Shown here piece after piece: positions 1 through 8,420 of a stretch of 32,251 nucleotides of DNA. The stretch covers positions 1 through 32,251 of the forward strand of contig NZ_JAIEQY010000168.1 of NCBI RefSeq assembly GCF_019747315.1. Direction: 5' to 3'. The DNA is from Roseococcus sp. (GTDB lineage: Bacteria; Pseudomonadota; Alphaproteobacteria; Acetobacterales; Acetobacteraceae). Position 1 is the first letter of the stretch. Every line of letters begins with the position of its first letter. Made by a program: the position numbers and the translations under genes. The notes beneath the pieces are model-generated. The model made no database searches. It saw nothing but the letters and a program-made list of their open reading frames with translations, and was not told the DNA's origin.

Positions 1-31
1 CGCGTCGTCAAACCCTGCTATCCGCCCCGCC

Positions 32-1054
32 ATGCGCGCTCTCCAGCTCCTCGCCGACCGTGACCTCCGCCTGATGGAGATCCCCCCGCCCCCGCCGCCC
101 GGCCCGGGCGAGGTGCAGCTCGCCATGAAGGCTGTCGCGCTGAACCATATCGACGTCTGGGGCTGGCGCGGCATGGCCTTCGCGAAGCGCGAGCTGCCCA
201 TCAGCGTCGGTGCCGAGGGCGTGGGCGAAGTGGCGGCACTGGGTGAAGGCGTGACCGGCCTCTCCATCGGCCAGATGGCGGTGCCCTATGGCGGGCTGAC
301 CTGCGGCACCTGCAAGGAATGCCTGCGCGGGCGCGACAACCTGTGTGAGAACATCAAGGGCATTCGCGGCTTCCATGTGGATGGCTTCGCACGCGGGCTG
401 ATCAACATTCCCGCCCGCCTTTGCGTGCCCGTCCCGGCTGGCGTCACCGCCGAGGATGCGGCCTGCGCCGGCATCACCTTCTCCACCGTGCAGCACATGC
501 TGTTCGACAATGCGAAGCTCGAACCGGGCGAGACGGTGCTGATCCACGCGGCCGGCTCGGGCATCGGCACCGTCGCGGTGCGCATGGCCAAGGCGATCGG
601 CTGCACCGTGATCGGCACGGTGGGCGATGAGTTCAAGGCGGAGAAGGCCCGCGCCGAAGGCGCCGACTACGTCGTCAACTACAACACCGACCGCTTCGAG
701 AGCGTGGCCCGGCGCGTCACCGGAAAGCGCGGCGTGGATGTGGTCTTCGAGCATGTGGGCGCCGCCACCTGGGCGGGCTCGCTGCTCTCGCTGAAGATGG
801 GCGGGCGGCTGGTCACTTGCGGCAGCACGAGCGGCGTCTCGGCCGAGACCAACCTGATGATGATCTTCCAGCGGCAGCTGCGCATCCAGGGCAGCTTCGG
901 GGCCACTTTGCGCAACATCGGCGAGGGCGTGGAGAAGATGGCGCAGGGCATCCGCCCCGTGCTCGACACGGTGCTGCCCATGGAGCGGTTCGAGGAAGGC
1001 CTGGCGCGGCTGGAAGCGCGCAACGTCTTCGGGAAGATCGTCATCCAGCTGTGA
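32..1054 (+). CDS. Zinc-type alcohol dehydrogenase / quinone oxidoreductase (MDR family)
   Basis: A 340-residue medium-chain dehydrogenase/reductase that should catalyse an NAD(P)H-dependent carbonyl, alcohol or enoyl redox reaction in the cytosol. The GroES-like N-terminal half carries the structural zinc lobe with Cys91, Cys94, Cys97 and Cys105. The Rossmann half begins at about residue 170 with the AAGSGIG nucleotide-binding loop. The usual catalytic-zinc ligands look absent: the Cys of the N-terminal motif is Asn38 (NHID) and the usual GHE motif reads GAE at 60-62. It may therefore work without a catalytic zinc, like quinone oxidoreductases; that is inference. The ATG has no Shine-Dalgarno sequence, and a -10-like CTATCC lies at 18-23. 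The stop overlaps the GTG of the acyltransferase gene, so the two are probably co-translated. The substrate is unknown. Confidence 0.9.
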   Translation: MRALQLLADRDLRLMEIPPPPPPGPGEVQLAMKAVALNHIDVWGWRGMAFAKRELPISVGAEGVGEVAALGEGVTGLSIGQMAVPYGGLTCGTCKECLRGRDNLCENIKGIRGFHVDGFARGLINIPARLCVPVPAGVTAEDAACAGITFSTVQHMLFDNAKLEPGETVLIHAAGSGIGTVAVRMAKAIGCTVIGTVGDEFKAEKARAEGADYVVNYNTDRFESVARRVTGKRGVDVVFEHVGAATWAGSLLSLKMGGRLVTCGSTSGVSAETNLMMIFQRQLRIQGSFGATLRNIGEGVEKMAQGIRPVLDTVLPMERFEEGLARLEARNVFGKIVIQL

Positions 1055-1935
1055 TACGCCTGAAGCGCCTGGGCGAATGGCTGGTCGCCTGGCTCTCACG
1101 CCGGGTCTTCGGCCTGCTGCGCCTGCTGGGGCCGGACCGCGCTTCCAACCTCGGCGCCTGGATCTCCCCGCGCGTGGGGCGCTTCCTGCCGCATCACCGC
1201 CACGCGATGGAAAATCTGCGCCTCGCCTTCCCGGAGAAGACGGAGGCCGAGCGGGAGGCCATCGCCCGCGAATCCTGGGCCAATCTGGGCCGCACCGTCT
1301 GCGAGTATCCGCATCTCGACACGCTCTATGACGGCGATGGCAAACGCGTGGAATCGCACCAGGCCACGAAGGACCGCTTCGCCGCCATCCGCGATGGCGG
1401 AAGGCCCGTGCTGATCTTCGGCGCGCATCTGGCCAACTGGGAACTGCCCGCCGTCATCGCCCATGCCTTCGGCCAGCGCGCCGCCATCCTCTACCGCACG
1501 CCGAACAACCCCTTCATCGCCGCCGATATCGTGAAGATGCGTGAGCCCATCATGGGCGAGCTGATTCCCGCCGGCATCTCCGCCCCCATCCGCATGACGC
1601 AGGCGGTGGATGAGGGGATCAACCTCGGCATGCTCGTGGACCAGCGCTTCGGCCGGGGCCCGCGCGTGCCCTTCTTCGGCCATCCCGTCGCGGCCAATCC
1701 CTTCATCGCGCGGCTGGCGCGGCGCTTCGAGGCGCCGGTGCATGGCATGCGCGCCATCCGCCTGCCCAACAACCGCTTCAGCCTGGAGGTGACCGCGCCG
1801 CTGGAACTGCCGCGCGACGCCGCGGGCAAGATCGATGTCGAGGCGGCGACGGCGATGATCAACCGCATGATCGAGGATTGGGTGCGCGAATATCCCGGCC
1901 AATGGCTCTGGATGCACCGGCGCTGGCGGCCCTGA
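1051..1935 (+). CDS. LpxL/HtrB-family lysophospholipid (lipid A) acyltransferase
   Basis: A 294-residue inner-membrane acyltransferase of the LpxL/LpxM/HtrB family, which adds secondary acyl chains to lipid A precursors. The start chosen is GTG 1051, which overlaps the upstream stop as GTGA and leaves a normal family length; the open frame extends much further upstream but only as a shadow of the dehydrogenase. A hydrophobic, Arg-flanked N-terminus (about residues 8-27) should anchor it. The catalytic HX4E motif is His126 to Glu131 (HLANWE). The tail PGQWLWMHRRWRP matches the typical end of this family. Some relatives acylate other lipids such as ornithine lipids, so the acceptor is not certain. 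Confidence 0.9.
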   Translation: MIRLKRLGEWLVAWLSRRVFGLLRLLGPDRASNLGAWISPRVGRFLPHHRHAMENLRLAFPEKTEAEREAIARESWANLGRTVCEYPHLDTLYDGDGKRVESHQATKDRFAAIRDGGRPVLIFGAHLANWELPAVIAHAFGQRAAILYRTPNNPFIAADIVKMREPIMGELIPAGISAPIRMTQAVDEGINLGMLVDQRFGRGPRVPFFGHPVAANPFIARLARRFEAPVHGMRAIRLPNNRFSLEVTAPLELPRDAAGKIDVEAATAMINRMIEDWVREYPGQWLWMHRRWRP

Positions 1936-1964
1936 CGGATGAAGCCCTCGTAACGCCGAAGCCC

Positions 1965-1994
1965 TTGGCAGGCGGGCCGCGCGGCACCTAGGCT
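1965..1994 (+). promoter_or_regulatory. Predicted sigma-70 promoter of the SBP-GMC operon
   Basis: TTGGCA at 1965-1970 and TAGGCT at 1989-1994 are separated by 18 bp, in the 84-bp gap before the substrate-binding protein gene. An 8-bp inverted repeat, CCTGCTGC (1996-2003) and GCAGCAGG (2007-2014), follows and overlaps the ribosome binding site AGGAGAG (2012-2018). Transcription would start inside this repeat, so whether the hairpin is fully transcribed is unclear. Confidence 0.5.
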
Positions 1995-2019
1995 GCCTGC
2001 TGCATCGCAGCAGGAGAGA

Positions 2020-3585
2020 ATGATGGCGCGTCATCCCCGAGGCCGTTTGCTGGCCTTCTTCCTCCTGATCGGACTGGCGCTGCCCGCATCACCCCGCGCG
2101 CAGACCCTGACGGCGGTGCTGGAAGCAGAGGTCGTCACCCTCGATCCGCATTTCACCACCGCCTATATCAGCCGCACCTTCGGCTACATGGTCTTCGACA
2201 CCCTCTTCGGCATGGATCGCTCGGGCACGCCAAGGCCGCAGATGGTGGAAAGCTGGACCACCTCGCCCGATGGCCTCACCTGGCGCTTCACCCTGCGCGA
2301 AGGCCTGCTCTGGCATGACGGCACGCCCGTCACGGCGGCCGATTGCGTGGCCTCCATCCGCCGCTGGGCCCCGCGCAGCGCGCTGGGTGCGCGCCTCCTG
2401 GCCGCCACCGCCAGCATCGAGGCGCATGACGCGCGCAGCTTCACCCTCACGCTGAAGGAGCCCTACGGCCTCGTGCTGGAGACGCTCGGCACCGCCGCCT
2501 CCCCCGGGCCCTTCATGCTGCCGGAGCGCCTGGCCCGCACACCGGGCACCGAGCGCATCACCGAGATCATCGGCTCCGGCCCCTTCATGTATCGCCGCGA
2601 GGATCACCGCACGGGGGACCGCATGCTGCTGCGCCGCAACCCCCGCTACAATTCCCGGCCCGAGCCCAATGACCTCTTTGCCGGCGGCAAGCCCGTGCGG
2701 ATCGAGGCGTTGGAGCTGCGCGTGGTGCCCGATGGCCTGACGGCGGCGAACGCCATCCAGGCGGGCGAGGTGGACTACATGCAGTACGCCCCCTTCGATC
2801 TGCTGCCCCGGCTGGAACGCGATCGCCGCGTGCGGGTGCTGGGCTTCACCGGCCTCGACACCTTCACCGGCCATTACCGCACCAATGCCGCGAGCGGCCC
2901 CTTCTCGGACCCCGCCATCCGCCGCGTCCTGCTGCGCCTGGTGGACCAGGCCGAGGTGATGGCGGCCTTCGGCCTCTCCTCCCAATACCAGCGCACCTGC
3001 GCGGCCATCTTCGTCTGCGGCGGCCCCTATGAGACCACCGTGGGCAGCGAGGTGACGCGCGACCCCTCGATCGAAGCCGCGCGCGCCGCGCTGCGGGCCA
3101 CCAGCTACAATGGCGAGCCCGTGATCGTGATGGTGGCGAATGACTTGGAGGCCGCGCGCATCTCGTCGGAGGTGCTGGCCAACCGCATGCGCCAGGCCGG
3201 CTTCAACGTGGACATGCAGGTGATGGACTGGGCCTCGCTGCTCGCCCGCCGCACGCGGCGCGAGGGCTGGCATGTGTTCGGCGTGCATGCCATCGGCATT
3301 GATCTGCAATCGCCCATCACCAACCCCTTCGTGGCCTTCACCTGCACCGGCATTCCCGCCAGCGGCTATCATTGCAACGAGCGCCTGACGGCGATGTTCG
3401 ACGCCTTCACCAAGGCGCCCGATCACGCGGCCCGCATGCGGCTGATCGAGGAGATGCAGACGCTGATCTACAACGAGGTGATCACCCTGCCCTGGGGCCA
3501 ATTCGCCCAGCCGGCGCTGCACCGCGCCAACCTGCGCAACCTGGTGCCCTCGGCCATCCCGGTCTTCTGGAACGTCGAGAAGTAA
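2020..3585 (+). CDS. ABC transporter substrate-binding protein, peptide/nickel type (SBP family 5)
   Basis: A 521-residue periplasmic solute receptor of the DppA/OppA family. It starts with a Sec signal peptide (Arg-rich start, hydrophobic stretch, probable cleavage after the Ala-Ser-Pro-Arg-Ala region near residue 27). The mature protein opens with the family pattern 'EAEVVTLDPHFTT...FDTLFGMD', followed by the usual 'W.F.LREGLLWHDGTPVTA' segment near residue 95. A ribosome binding site AGGAGAG precedes tandem ATGs at 2020 and 2023. No permease or ATPase genes are nearby. The next gene, 5 bp downstream, is a GMC flavoprotein, so this receptor either uses a transporter encoded elsewhere or supplies substrate for that oxidation. 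The ligand cannot be told from sequence. Confidence 0.93.
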   Translation: MMARHPRGRLLAFFLLIGLALPASPRAQTLTAVLEAEVVTLDPHFTTAYISRTFGYMVFDTLFGMDRSGTPRPQMVESWTTSPDGLTWRFTLREGLLWHDGTPVTAADCVASIRRWAPRSALGARLLAATASIEAHDARSFTLTLKEPYGLVLETLGTAASPGPFMLPERLARTPGTERITEIIGSGPFMYRREDHRTGDRMLLRRNPRYNSRPEPNDLFAGGKPVRIEALELRVVPDGLTAANAIQAGEVDYMQYAPFDLLPRLERDRRVRVLGFTGLDTFTGHYRTNAASGPFSDPAIRRVLLRLVDQAEVMAAFGLSSQYQRTCAAIFVCGGPYETTVGSEVTRDPSIEAARAALRATSYNGEPVIVMVANDLEAARISSEVLANRMRQAGFNVDMQVMDWASLLARRTRREGWHVFGVHAIGIDLQSPITNPFVAFTCTGIPASGYHCNERLTAMFDAFTKAPDHAARMRLIEEMQTLIYNEVITLPWGQFAQPALHRANLRNLVPSAIPVFWNVEK

Positions 3586-3590
3586 GCGCC

Positions 3591-5159
3591 ATGTATGACG
3601 TGATCGTGGTCGGCGCTGGATCGGCCGGCGCCCCTCTGGCCGCGCGGCTTTCCGAGGATGGCCACCGCCGCGTGCTGCTGCTGGAAGCCGGGCGCGACTG
3701 GCGCTCGGCCGAGGCGCCGCATGCGCTGCGCAGCGCCAACATCATCCCCTTCATGCATGACCCCGCGCATCAGGCCCAGTGGCAATGGCCGGGGCTGATG
3801 ACGCGCCGCACCGCCGCCCAGGCGCCCAAATTCTACTGGCGGGGGAAGGCCATGGGTGGCTCCTCGGCCGTCAACGCGCAGATCGCCATCCGCGGTGTCC
3901 CCGCCGCCTTCGACGCCTGGGCCGAGGCCGGCTGCGAGGGCTGGGCGGCCAGCGACGTGCTGCCCCTCTATGACGCGATCGAGGATGACGCGGATACCGG
4001 CGCGGGCCCCGGCATCCGCCAGGGCGGGCCGCTGCCGGTCTTCCGCATGCCGCTGGACCAATGGGGTGCGGTGGATCTCGGCCTGCGCGATGCGGCACTC
4101 GCCGCCGGCTACAGGTGGAAGCCCGACCTGAATGCACCCGAGGGCGAGGGGATTTCCTGCAACCCGATCAACCTGCGCCAGGGCCTGCGCGTCACCACCA
4201 ATGACGGCTATCTGGAACCCGCGCGCGGCCGGCCCAACCTCACCATCCGCGGCGGCGCGCTCGTGGATCGCATCCTGTTTGAAGGCAACCGGGCGCGGGC
4301 CGTGCGCGTGCGCTTCGGCGATGCCTGGGAGGAGATCGCGGCGGCCGAGATCGTGCTCTGCGCGGGCGCGATCCACAGCCCCACCATCCTGATGCGCTCC
4401 GGCCTCGGCCCCGCCGGGGCGTTGCGCGGCCTCGGCATAGCCGTCCAGCATGACCTGCCGCATGTCGGGCAGAACCTGATGGACCACCCCATCCTGCGCG
4501 CCAGCATGGCCCTCAAGCCGGAATTCCGCGCCGAGGGCGCCGATGCGCGCCACACCAATTGCTGCCTGACCTATAGCAGCCGCCTGGGCGGCGGCGGCGA
4601 GCGCGACATGATCATGATCGCCTACAATCATCGCGGCCTGGGCGAGGGCGCGGCGCCCGCGCCGGGCGGCGCGGTGGGGATCGCGCTCTATGACGCCTTT
4701 TCGCGCGGGCAGCTGCGCCTGACCTCGGCCGACCCGGAAGCCCAGCCCGTCGTGGACGAGAACATGCTGGCCGACCCGCGCGACCGGCTTCGCCTGCGGG
4801 ACGGCGTACGGCGCCTGGCCCGCCTCACTGCGCTCGACCCGCTGGCGCATCTGGCCGAGGGCATCACCTTCGGCGAGACCGGCCTTTCCATGCCGGCCGC
4901 CGCCGCCCTGCCGGATGACGAACTGGACGCCATCATGCTGGCCGAGGCGAGCGACATCCAGCACGCCGCCGGCACCTGCCGGATGACCGCCCATGAGGAC
5001 CCGCGCGGCGTGGTGGACCCGGAGCTGCGGGTGCGCGGCGTGGAAGGGCTGCGGGTGGCCGATGCCTCGATCATGCCGACGGATTGCCGGGCCAACCTGC
5101 ACTTCACCTGCGTGATGATCGGCGAGAATCTGGCGCGCAGAATGCGGGCGGAGACATAA
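3591..5159 (+). CDS. GMC-family FAD-dependent oxidoreductase (choline dehydrogenase-like)
   Basis: A 522-residue flavoprotein of the glucose-methanol-choline family that should oxidise an alcohol. The FAD-binding GAGSAG loop is at residues 8-13. GMC signature 1 is present as YWRGKAMGGSSAVNAQ (about residues 82-97) and signature 2 as GAIHSPTILMRSGLGP. The near-C-terminal catalytic His is at about residue 458 in HAAGTCRM. The second active-site position, normally in an N-T-N context, appears as RANLHF (Asn about 502, His about 504). The start is ATG 3591, 5 bp after the substrate-binding protein, so they probably share a transcript. No signal peptide or heme-binding partner is visible. The annotation 'choline dehydrogenase' would be too specific. 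Confidence 0.93.
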   Translation: MYDVIVVGAGSAGAPLAARLSEDGHRRVLLLEAGRDWRSAEAPHALRSANIIPFMHDPAHQAQWQWPGLMTRRTAAQAPKFYWRGKAMGGSSAVNAQIAIRGVPAAFDAWAEAGCEGWAASDVLPLYDAIEDDADTGAGPGIRQGGPLPVFRMPLDQWGAVDLGLRDAALAAGYRWKPDLNAPEGEGISCNPINLRQGLRVTTNDGYLEPARGRPNLTIRGGALVDRILFEGNRARAVRVRFGDAWEEIAAAEIVLCAGAIHSPTILMRSGLGPAGALRGLGIAVQHDLPHVGQNLMDHPILRASMALKPEFRAEGADARHTNCCLTYSSRLGGGGERDMIMIAYNHRGLGEGAAPAPGGAVGIALYDAFSRGQLRLTSADPEAQPVVDENMLADPRDRLRLRDGVRRLARLTALDPLAHLAEGITFGETGLSMPAAAALPDDELDAIMLAEASDIQHAAGTCRMTAHEDPRGVVDPELRVRGVEGLRVADASIMPTDCRANLHFTCVMIGENLARRMRAET

Positions 5160-5294
5160 GAAAAAGGGCCTCCGGCGGCCGGGGCCGAAAGGCCCCGGAC
5201 CCCATCAGTTTGGGGCAGCGTTGACCTTGGAAGCTCCCCAAGGATCGGGCTCTGGGGCCTTTCGGCCCCAGCCGCCGGAGGCCTCTTTTTCTTA
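5158..5294. terminator. Symmetric bidirectional terminator with four hairpins
   Basis: This fills the gap between two convergent genes. The outer arms, GGCCTCCGGCGGC (5167-5179) and its exact complement (5271-5283), are flanked by AAGAAAAAG on the left and TCTTTTTCTT on the right, so each strand has a GC-rich stem followed by a U-rich tract. Inside lie CCGGGGCC-GAAA-GGCCCCGG (5179-5198) and CTGGGGCC-TTTC-GGCCCCAG (5252-5271). Two smaller hairpins occur at 5200-5215 (CCCC/GGGG) and 5225-5243 (CCTTGG/CCAAGG). The stop codons of both genes are part of the symmetry: both read TAAGAAAAAG. Confidence 0.85.
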
Positions 5295-7253
5295 AAACAC
5301 AAACCTTGTCCCGATGATCGCCGTCCGCCCCGGCGTCTGGAACCCGTTCACCGGCTCCCACTTGCTGTCCGTCAGGTTCCGCCCTTCGAAGAAGGCCGTG
5401 ATCCCAGGCGTGATCGGATAGCTCGCCGCCAGGTTGAACAGCGTCCCGGATTTGTTGTTGGCCGGGTAGTTCAGGCTCGTCCCATTGTCGCGATAACTGG
5501 CAAAGGCCCCCTCCGGCGAACGGCCGGTAAACAGCACCTGCGGCGTGATCACGAGGCCGCGGATGGGCTCGATCCGCGCCGAGAGGGTCACCACGCTCTC
5601 CGGCCGGCGCGGCAGGGCAAGGCCGGTTTGGCCATCCGTCGCGTCGGTGATGGTCCAGGAGAAATCGGTCGTCAGCCAGGGCGCGGGGCGGAGCGACCAG
5701 GCCAGCTCCACGCCCTTGATGTTGGCGCTCGCCACATTCGCCAGCGAGCTGAACTGCGCATTGAAGTTGATGAGGTTCGTGACGCGCGACTGGAAGAAGG
5801 TGAAGCCGATGGTCGAGAAGCGCGGCTGGCCGAAGGCCGGGATGTCCATCTCGGCGCCGAACTCGTAGCCGATGCTCGTCTCGGGCTGCAGGTTCGGGTT
5901 GCCCCGGAAGGTGTTGCCGATGATGCCGAAGCGCTGGTTCAGCGAGGGCGCGTTGAAGGCCGTTCCGCCCGAGGCGCGGATGCGCATATTGGCTTCCGGC
6001 ACCGCCAGCACGGCGCCAACACGCCAGCTGGTATAGCCCGTGAAGTCCGAGACGTTGTCGTAGCGGACGCCGCCGGTGACATCGAGGCGATCCCAGAAGC
6101 GATATTGCATCGCCACATGCCCGGCCGTGGTGTCCTGCTTGGCCGTGGTGCTGGAGCGGAACGGCAGATTGCCGGCGTAGCTCGTCACATCCTCATGCGC
6201 GTAGTTGATGCCGAAGGTGATGGCGCCGTCATTCGCCACGCCGAAGCTGGGCAGCCGCACCACATTGCCCCAATCCACGCTCTGCCGCGTGCCGCGATAG
6301 TAATCCTGCGTACGCGCGCTGCTGAGGATGTCGGGGAGGTTGGAATAGGTGCGGCGATCCTCGGTCACGGCCAAGCGCAAGCCGGTCGTCCAACGACCAT
6401 CCAGCAGCTGGGATTCGCCGCGGATCTGCCCCATCCAACGCCGGTCATCGCCAGTGTAGTTCGGGTCGTCGCGCGGCACGCTGTCAATGCCGATGCGGTT
6501 CTCGCGCCAGCGCAGCAGACCCTCCAGCCTGGTGCCGGGCGTCACGGTATAACCCAGCCGCGCCGTGGCATTGGTGCTGTTGAAGCCATCCGCCTCGCCG
6601 ATCGTGCGCCAGAAGCGCGAGGCGGTGGCGTTGGACCCCTGGGTGGAGATGTTGTTCACGCTCGCCAGATAATCGAAGGCGCCGACCGTGCCGGCCACGC
6701 CGCCGCCAAGCCGCAATGTGCGCTGCGAACCGCCGGCGACCTCGCCATAGGGCATCACCTGGCGATCGGGCGGCGCGCGCCGGGTGACCAGGTTGATCAC
6801 GCCGCCCACCGCCGCACTGCCATAGAGCGAGGAGGCGGGGCCGCGCAGCACCTCGATGCGCTCGATGTCGAACAGCGTCTCATTGCCGAAGTTGAAGGCA
6901 CCATTGGCATCCGAGGGGTCATTCACCGGCACGCCATCCATGAGGACAAGCGTGGAGCGGCTGGAATTGCCCCGGATGAAGACGCTGGCCTGCTGGCCAG
7001 GCCCGCCGGATTGCGCGACGCGCAGGCCGGGCACGGTGGCCAGCGCCTCGGCCAAATTGGCGAAGCCATTCTCCTCGATCGCCTTGCGGTCAATGACAGT
7101 GATGGATGCGGGCACGCGGGCCAGGGGCGTGGGCACGCCCGTGGCGGTTACGATGGTGTCTGGCAGGGGAATGGCCTCGCGAGCGGACGTCTGGGCGAGG
7201 GCAGGCGTCACCGACGCCAGGAGGGTGGCGGTGTGGAGCAGGATACGGCGCAT
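5292..7253 (-). CDS. btuB: TonB-dependent outer-membrane vitamin B12 receptor
   Basis: A 653-residue TonB-dependent receptor that should import cobalamin across the outer membrane. It has a signal peptide (MRRILLHTATLLASVTPALAQ), a TonB-box-like LPDTIVTATG around residues 29-38, a plug domain to about residue 150 (IEENGFANLAEAL, SLYGSAAVGGVINLVT) and a beta-barrel ending in the aromatic signal GTRFVF. The start at 7253 is chosen for the signal peptide and a preceding GGGGAG; a longer frame to 7352 runs into the leader RNA. The cobalamin riboswitch upstream supports the ligand directly, since it is the best specificity evidence available. No BtuFCD or cobalamin-synthesis genes are in view. Confidence 0.92.
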   Translation of the reverse strand: MRRILLHTATLLASVTPALAQTSAREAIPLPDTIVTATGVPTPLARVPASITVIDRKAIEENGFANLAEALATVPGLRVAQSGGPGQQASVFIRGNSSRSTLVLMDGVPVNDPSDANGAFNFGNETLFDIERIEVLRGPASSLYGSAAVGGVINLVTRRAPPDRQVMPYGEVAGGSQRTLRLGGGVAGTVGAFDYLASVNNISTQGSNATASRFWRTIGEADGFNSTNATARLGYTVTPGTRLEGLLRWRENRIGIDSVPRDDPNYTGDDRRWMGQIRGESQLLDGRWTTGLRLAVTEDRRTYSNLPDILSSARTQDYYRGTRQSVDWGNVVRLPSFGVANDGAITFGINYAHEDVTSYAGNLPFRSSTTAKQDTTAGHVAMQYRFWDRLDVTGGVRYDNVSDFTGYTSWRVGAVLAVPEANMRIRASGGTAFNAPSLNQRFGIIGNTFRGNPNLQPETSIGYEFGAEMDIPAFGQPRFSTIGFTFFQSRVTNLINFNAQFSSLANVASANIKGVELAWSLRPAPWLTTDFSWTITDATDGQTGLALPRRPESVVTLSARIEPIRGLVITPQVLFTGRSPEGAFASYRDNGTSLNYPANNKSGTLFNLAASYPITPGITAFFEGRNLTDSKWEPVNGFQTPGRTAIIGTRFVF

Positions 7254-7387
7254 GGGAGACTCCCCGTGTTGCGCATGACGACATGCCAGACGGGAAAATC
7301 GCCCCGCCCGGCGGCTGGCGCCGAGCTCGCAAACGGAACAAGTCCGTGGCACCGGTGCACCCCGCCCGGTACGCGCGAGAACAACTC
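7254..7387 (-). promoter_or_regulatory. Expression platform between cobalamin riboswitch and btuB
   Basis: These 134 bases carry no gene. Read on the minus strand they include a small hairpin ACGGA-CTTGT-TCCGT and the GC-rich self-complementary stretch CACCGGTG. The btuB ribosome binding site GGGGAG lies at the end near 7257-7266. No U-tract follows a hairpin, so control is more likely at translation than by intrinsic termination; that is inference. Confidence 0.45.
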
Positions 7388-7627
7388 TGTGAAGGCCGGT
7401 CTCCTGGCTCGCGGCTCACTGCCTTGGTCCGCCTTCTCACCCCCGGTCTGGAGCATGATCTGCTGAGGCGACTTCGCCGAAGCAGTGAATCATCCTCCCC
7501 AACGGGGGCAATGGCATATGGACCGAGGCTCGCCGCCTACAGTTGCGGGGGCAGCCGCGGATTGACCGGCTGGTATGCCGGCGCGTCGCGCGTTCCCGTT
7601 TCAACCCTCATCGGGTCACCTTCACAT
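7388..7627 (-). ncRNA. Cobalamin (AdoCbl) riboswitch
   Basis: Read on the minus strand, this leader contains the conserved core GGCTGCCCCCGCAACTGTAG and ends with GAGCCAGGAGACCGGCC, both hallmark blocks of the cobalamin riboswitch family. The 5' part contains AACGGGAA and a CCGG-rich P3-like region. At about 240 nt it is somewhat longer than typical because of an extended variable arm (roughly 7415-7530). It is placed immediately before btuB on the same strand. High cobalamin should repress receptor synthesis, as in known btuB riboswitches. Confidence 0.95.
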
Positions 7628-7635
7628 GGGAGAAA

Positions 7636-7664
7636 GTCTAGACCGCTTCAGACGATCCAGCCAA
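7636..7664 (-). promoter_or_regulatory. Predicted promoter of the riboswitch-btuB transcript
   Basis: On the minus strand, TTGGCT (7664-7659) and CTAGAC (7641-7636) are separated by 17 bp. The predicted transcription start falls near 7629, exactly where the riboswitch begins. The promoter overlaps the last codons and stop of the upstream exoD-like gene (stop at 7648-7650). Confidence 0.55.
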
Positions 7665-8286
7665 GGGCCTGGATGCCGACCCAGATCAGCGCGCCGATCA
7701 CGAAGGTGGCGAAGAGGCAGCCCAGCAGCGTCATCGTGGCACCAATGCCGATGACGCGGTTATCCGCCTCGACCACGCCCAGCGCCATGATGATGGTACC
7801 GAAGGCCGGCGGACCATTGGTGCCTGGCCCGGGCAGGATGAGCATGAATGCCGAATAGACGGTGAGCCAGCCCACCATCCTGTCGCCCAGCGGGCTGGTG
7901 AAGAAGCCGGGGCGCGGCTTCACATATTGCTCGATCCGCTTGATCCAGGAGGAGCCGGAGGCGCCCGAGAGGCGCAACAGATCCTCGCGCTTGATGGATT
8001 GGCGGGCGATGAAGCGCGGCAGCTTCGGCACCCGCCGGCCCATGCCCATCTGCGCGCCCAGGATCAGCATGGGAATGCCGAAGACCGAGGCCATGCCCGG
8101 CAGCAGGGAGGGCAGGCAGAGCAGCAGGATGAGCAGGCCGAAGGCGCGGTCGCCAAAGGCCTCCGCCATCTCGCCCAGGGTGATCCGGGCGCCGGGGAAT
8201 TGCGCGGCGACTTCGGTGACGATTCGCGAGATCGGCGCGAGATGTTCATCATGCTGATCAGGTGCAGGTTGCGCCGTGCCGTCCAA
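7648..8286 (-). CDS. exoD: ExoD-family membrane protein
   Basis: A 212-residue protein of the ExoD family, first described for exopolysaccharide synthesis and alkali tolerance in rhizobia. The family core is clear: GEMAEAFGDRAFGLLILLLCLPSLLPG near residues 38-65, then a hydrophobic pair around GIPMLILGAQMGMG, and three or four further membrane segments to the C-terminus (TVYSAFMLILPGPGTNGPP, AFGTIIMALGVVEADN). The start is TTG 8286, supported by AAGGA ending 7 nt upstream and the absence of a better ATG before the conserved core. Its role in polysaccharide export or synthesis is inferred from family only. A -10-like CTATAT lies near 8350 on the minus strand. Confidence 0.85.
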   Translation of the reverse strand: MDGTAQPAPDQHDEHLAPISRIVTEVAAQFPGARITLGEMAEAFGDRAFGLLILLLCLPSLLPGMASVFGIPMLILGAQMGMGRRVPKLPRFIARQSIKREDLLRLSGASGSSWIKRIEQYVKPRPGFFTSPLGDRMVGWLTVYSAFMLILPGPGTNGPPAFGTIIMALGVVEADNRVIGIGATMTLLGCLFATFVIGALIWVGIQALGWIV

Positions 8287-8378
8287 AACCCTGTCCTTGT
8301 GACTGTCCCACCCACGGCCGGGCCGTAGATGAACGGGAACTTAACCAGATATAGCACCGAGGCCAGTGAAAATTTTAC

Positions 8379-8414
8379 GGGCGGCCACAGCCCATGGGCC
8401 GGGCCGCCCTTTTT
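8379..8414 (-). terminator. Terminator after the abrB-caiB-crotonase operon
   Basis: GGGCGGCC (8379-8386) pairs perfectly with GGCCGCCC (8402-8409), and the loop holds the palindrome GCCCATGGGC. On the minus strand the stem is followed by GTAAAATTTT. On the plus strand it is followed by TTTTTG, so it could act in both directions. It lies just after the crotonase stop codon. Confidence 0.7.
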
Positions 8415-8420
8415 GAAGCG

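Noticed and set aside
7254..7352. Extended N-terminus of BtuB from ATG 7352
   Set aside because: The extra 33 residues are Arg/Cys-rich, precede a clear signal peptide and lie in the riboswitch expression platform.
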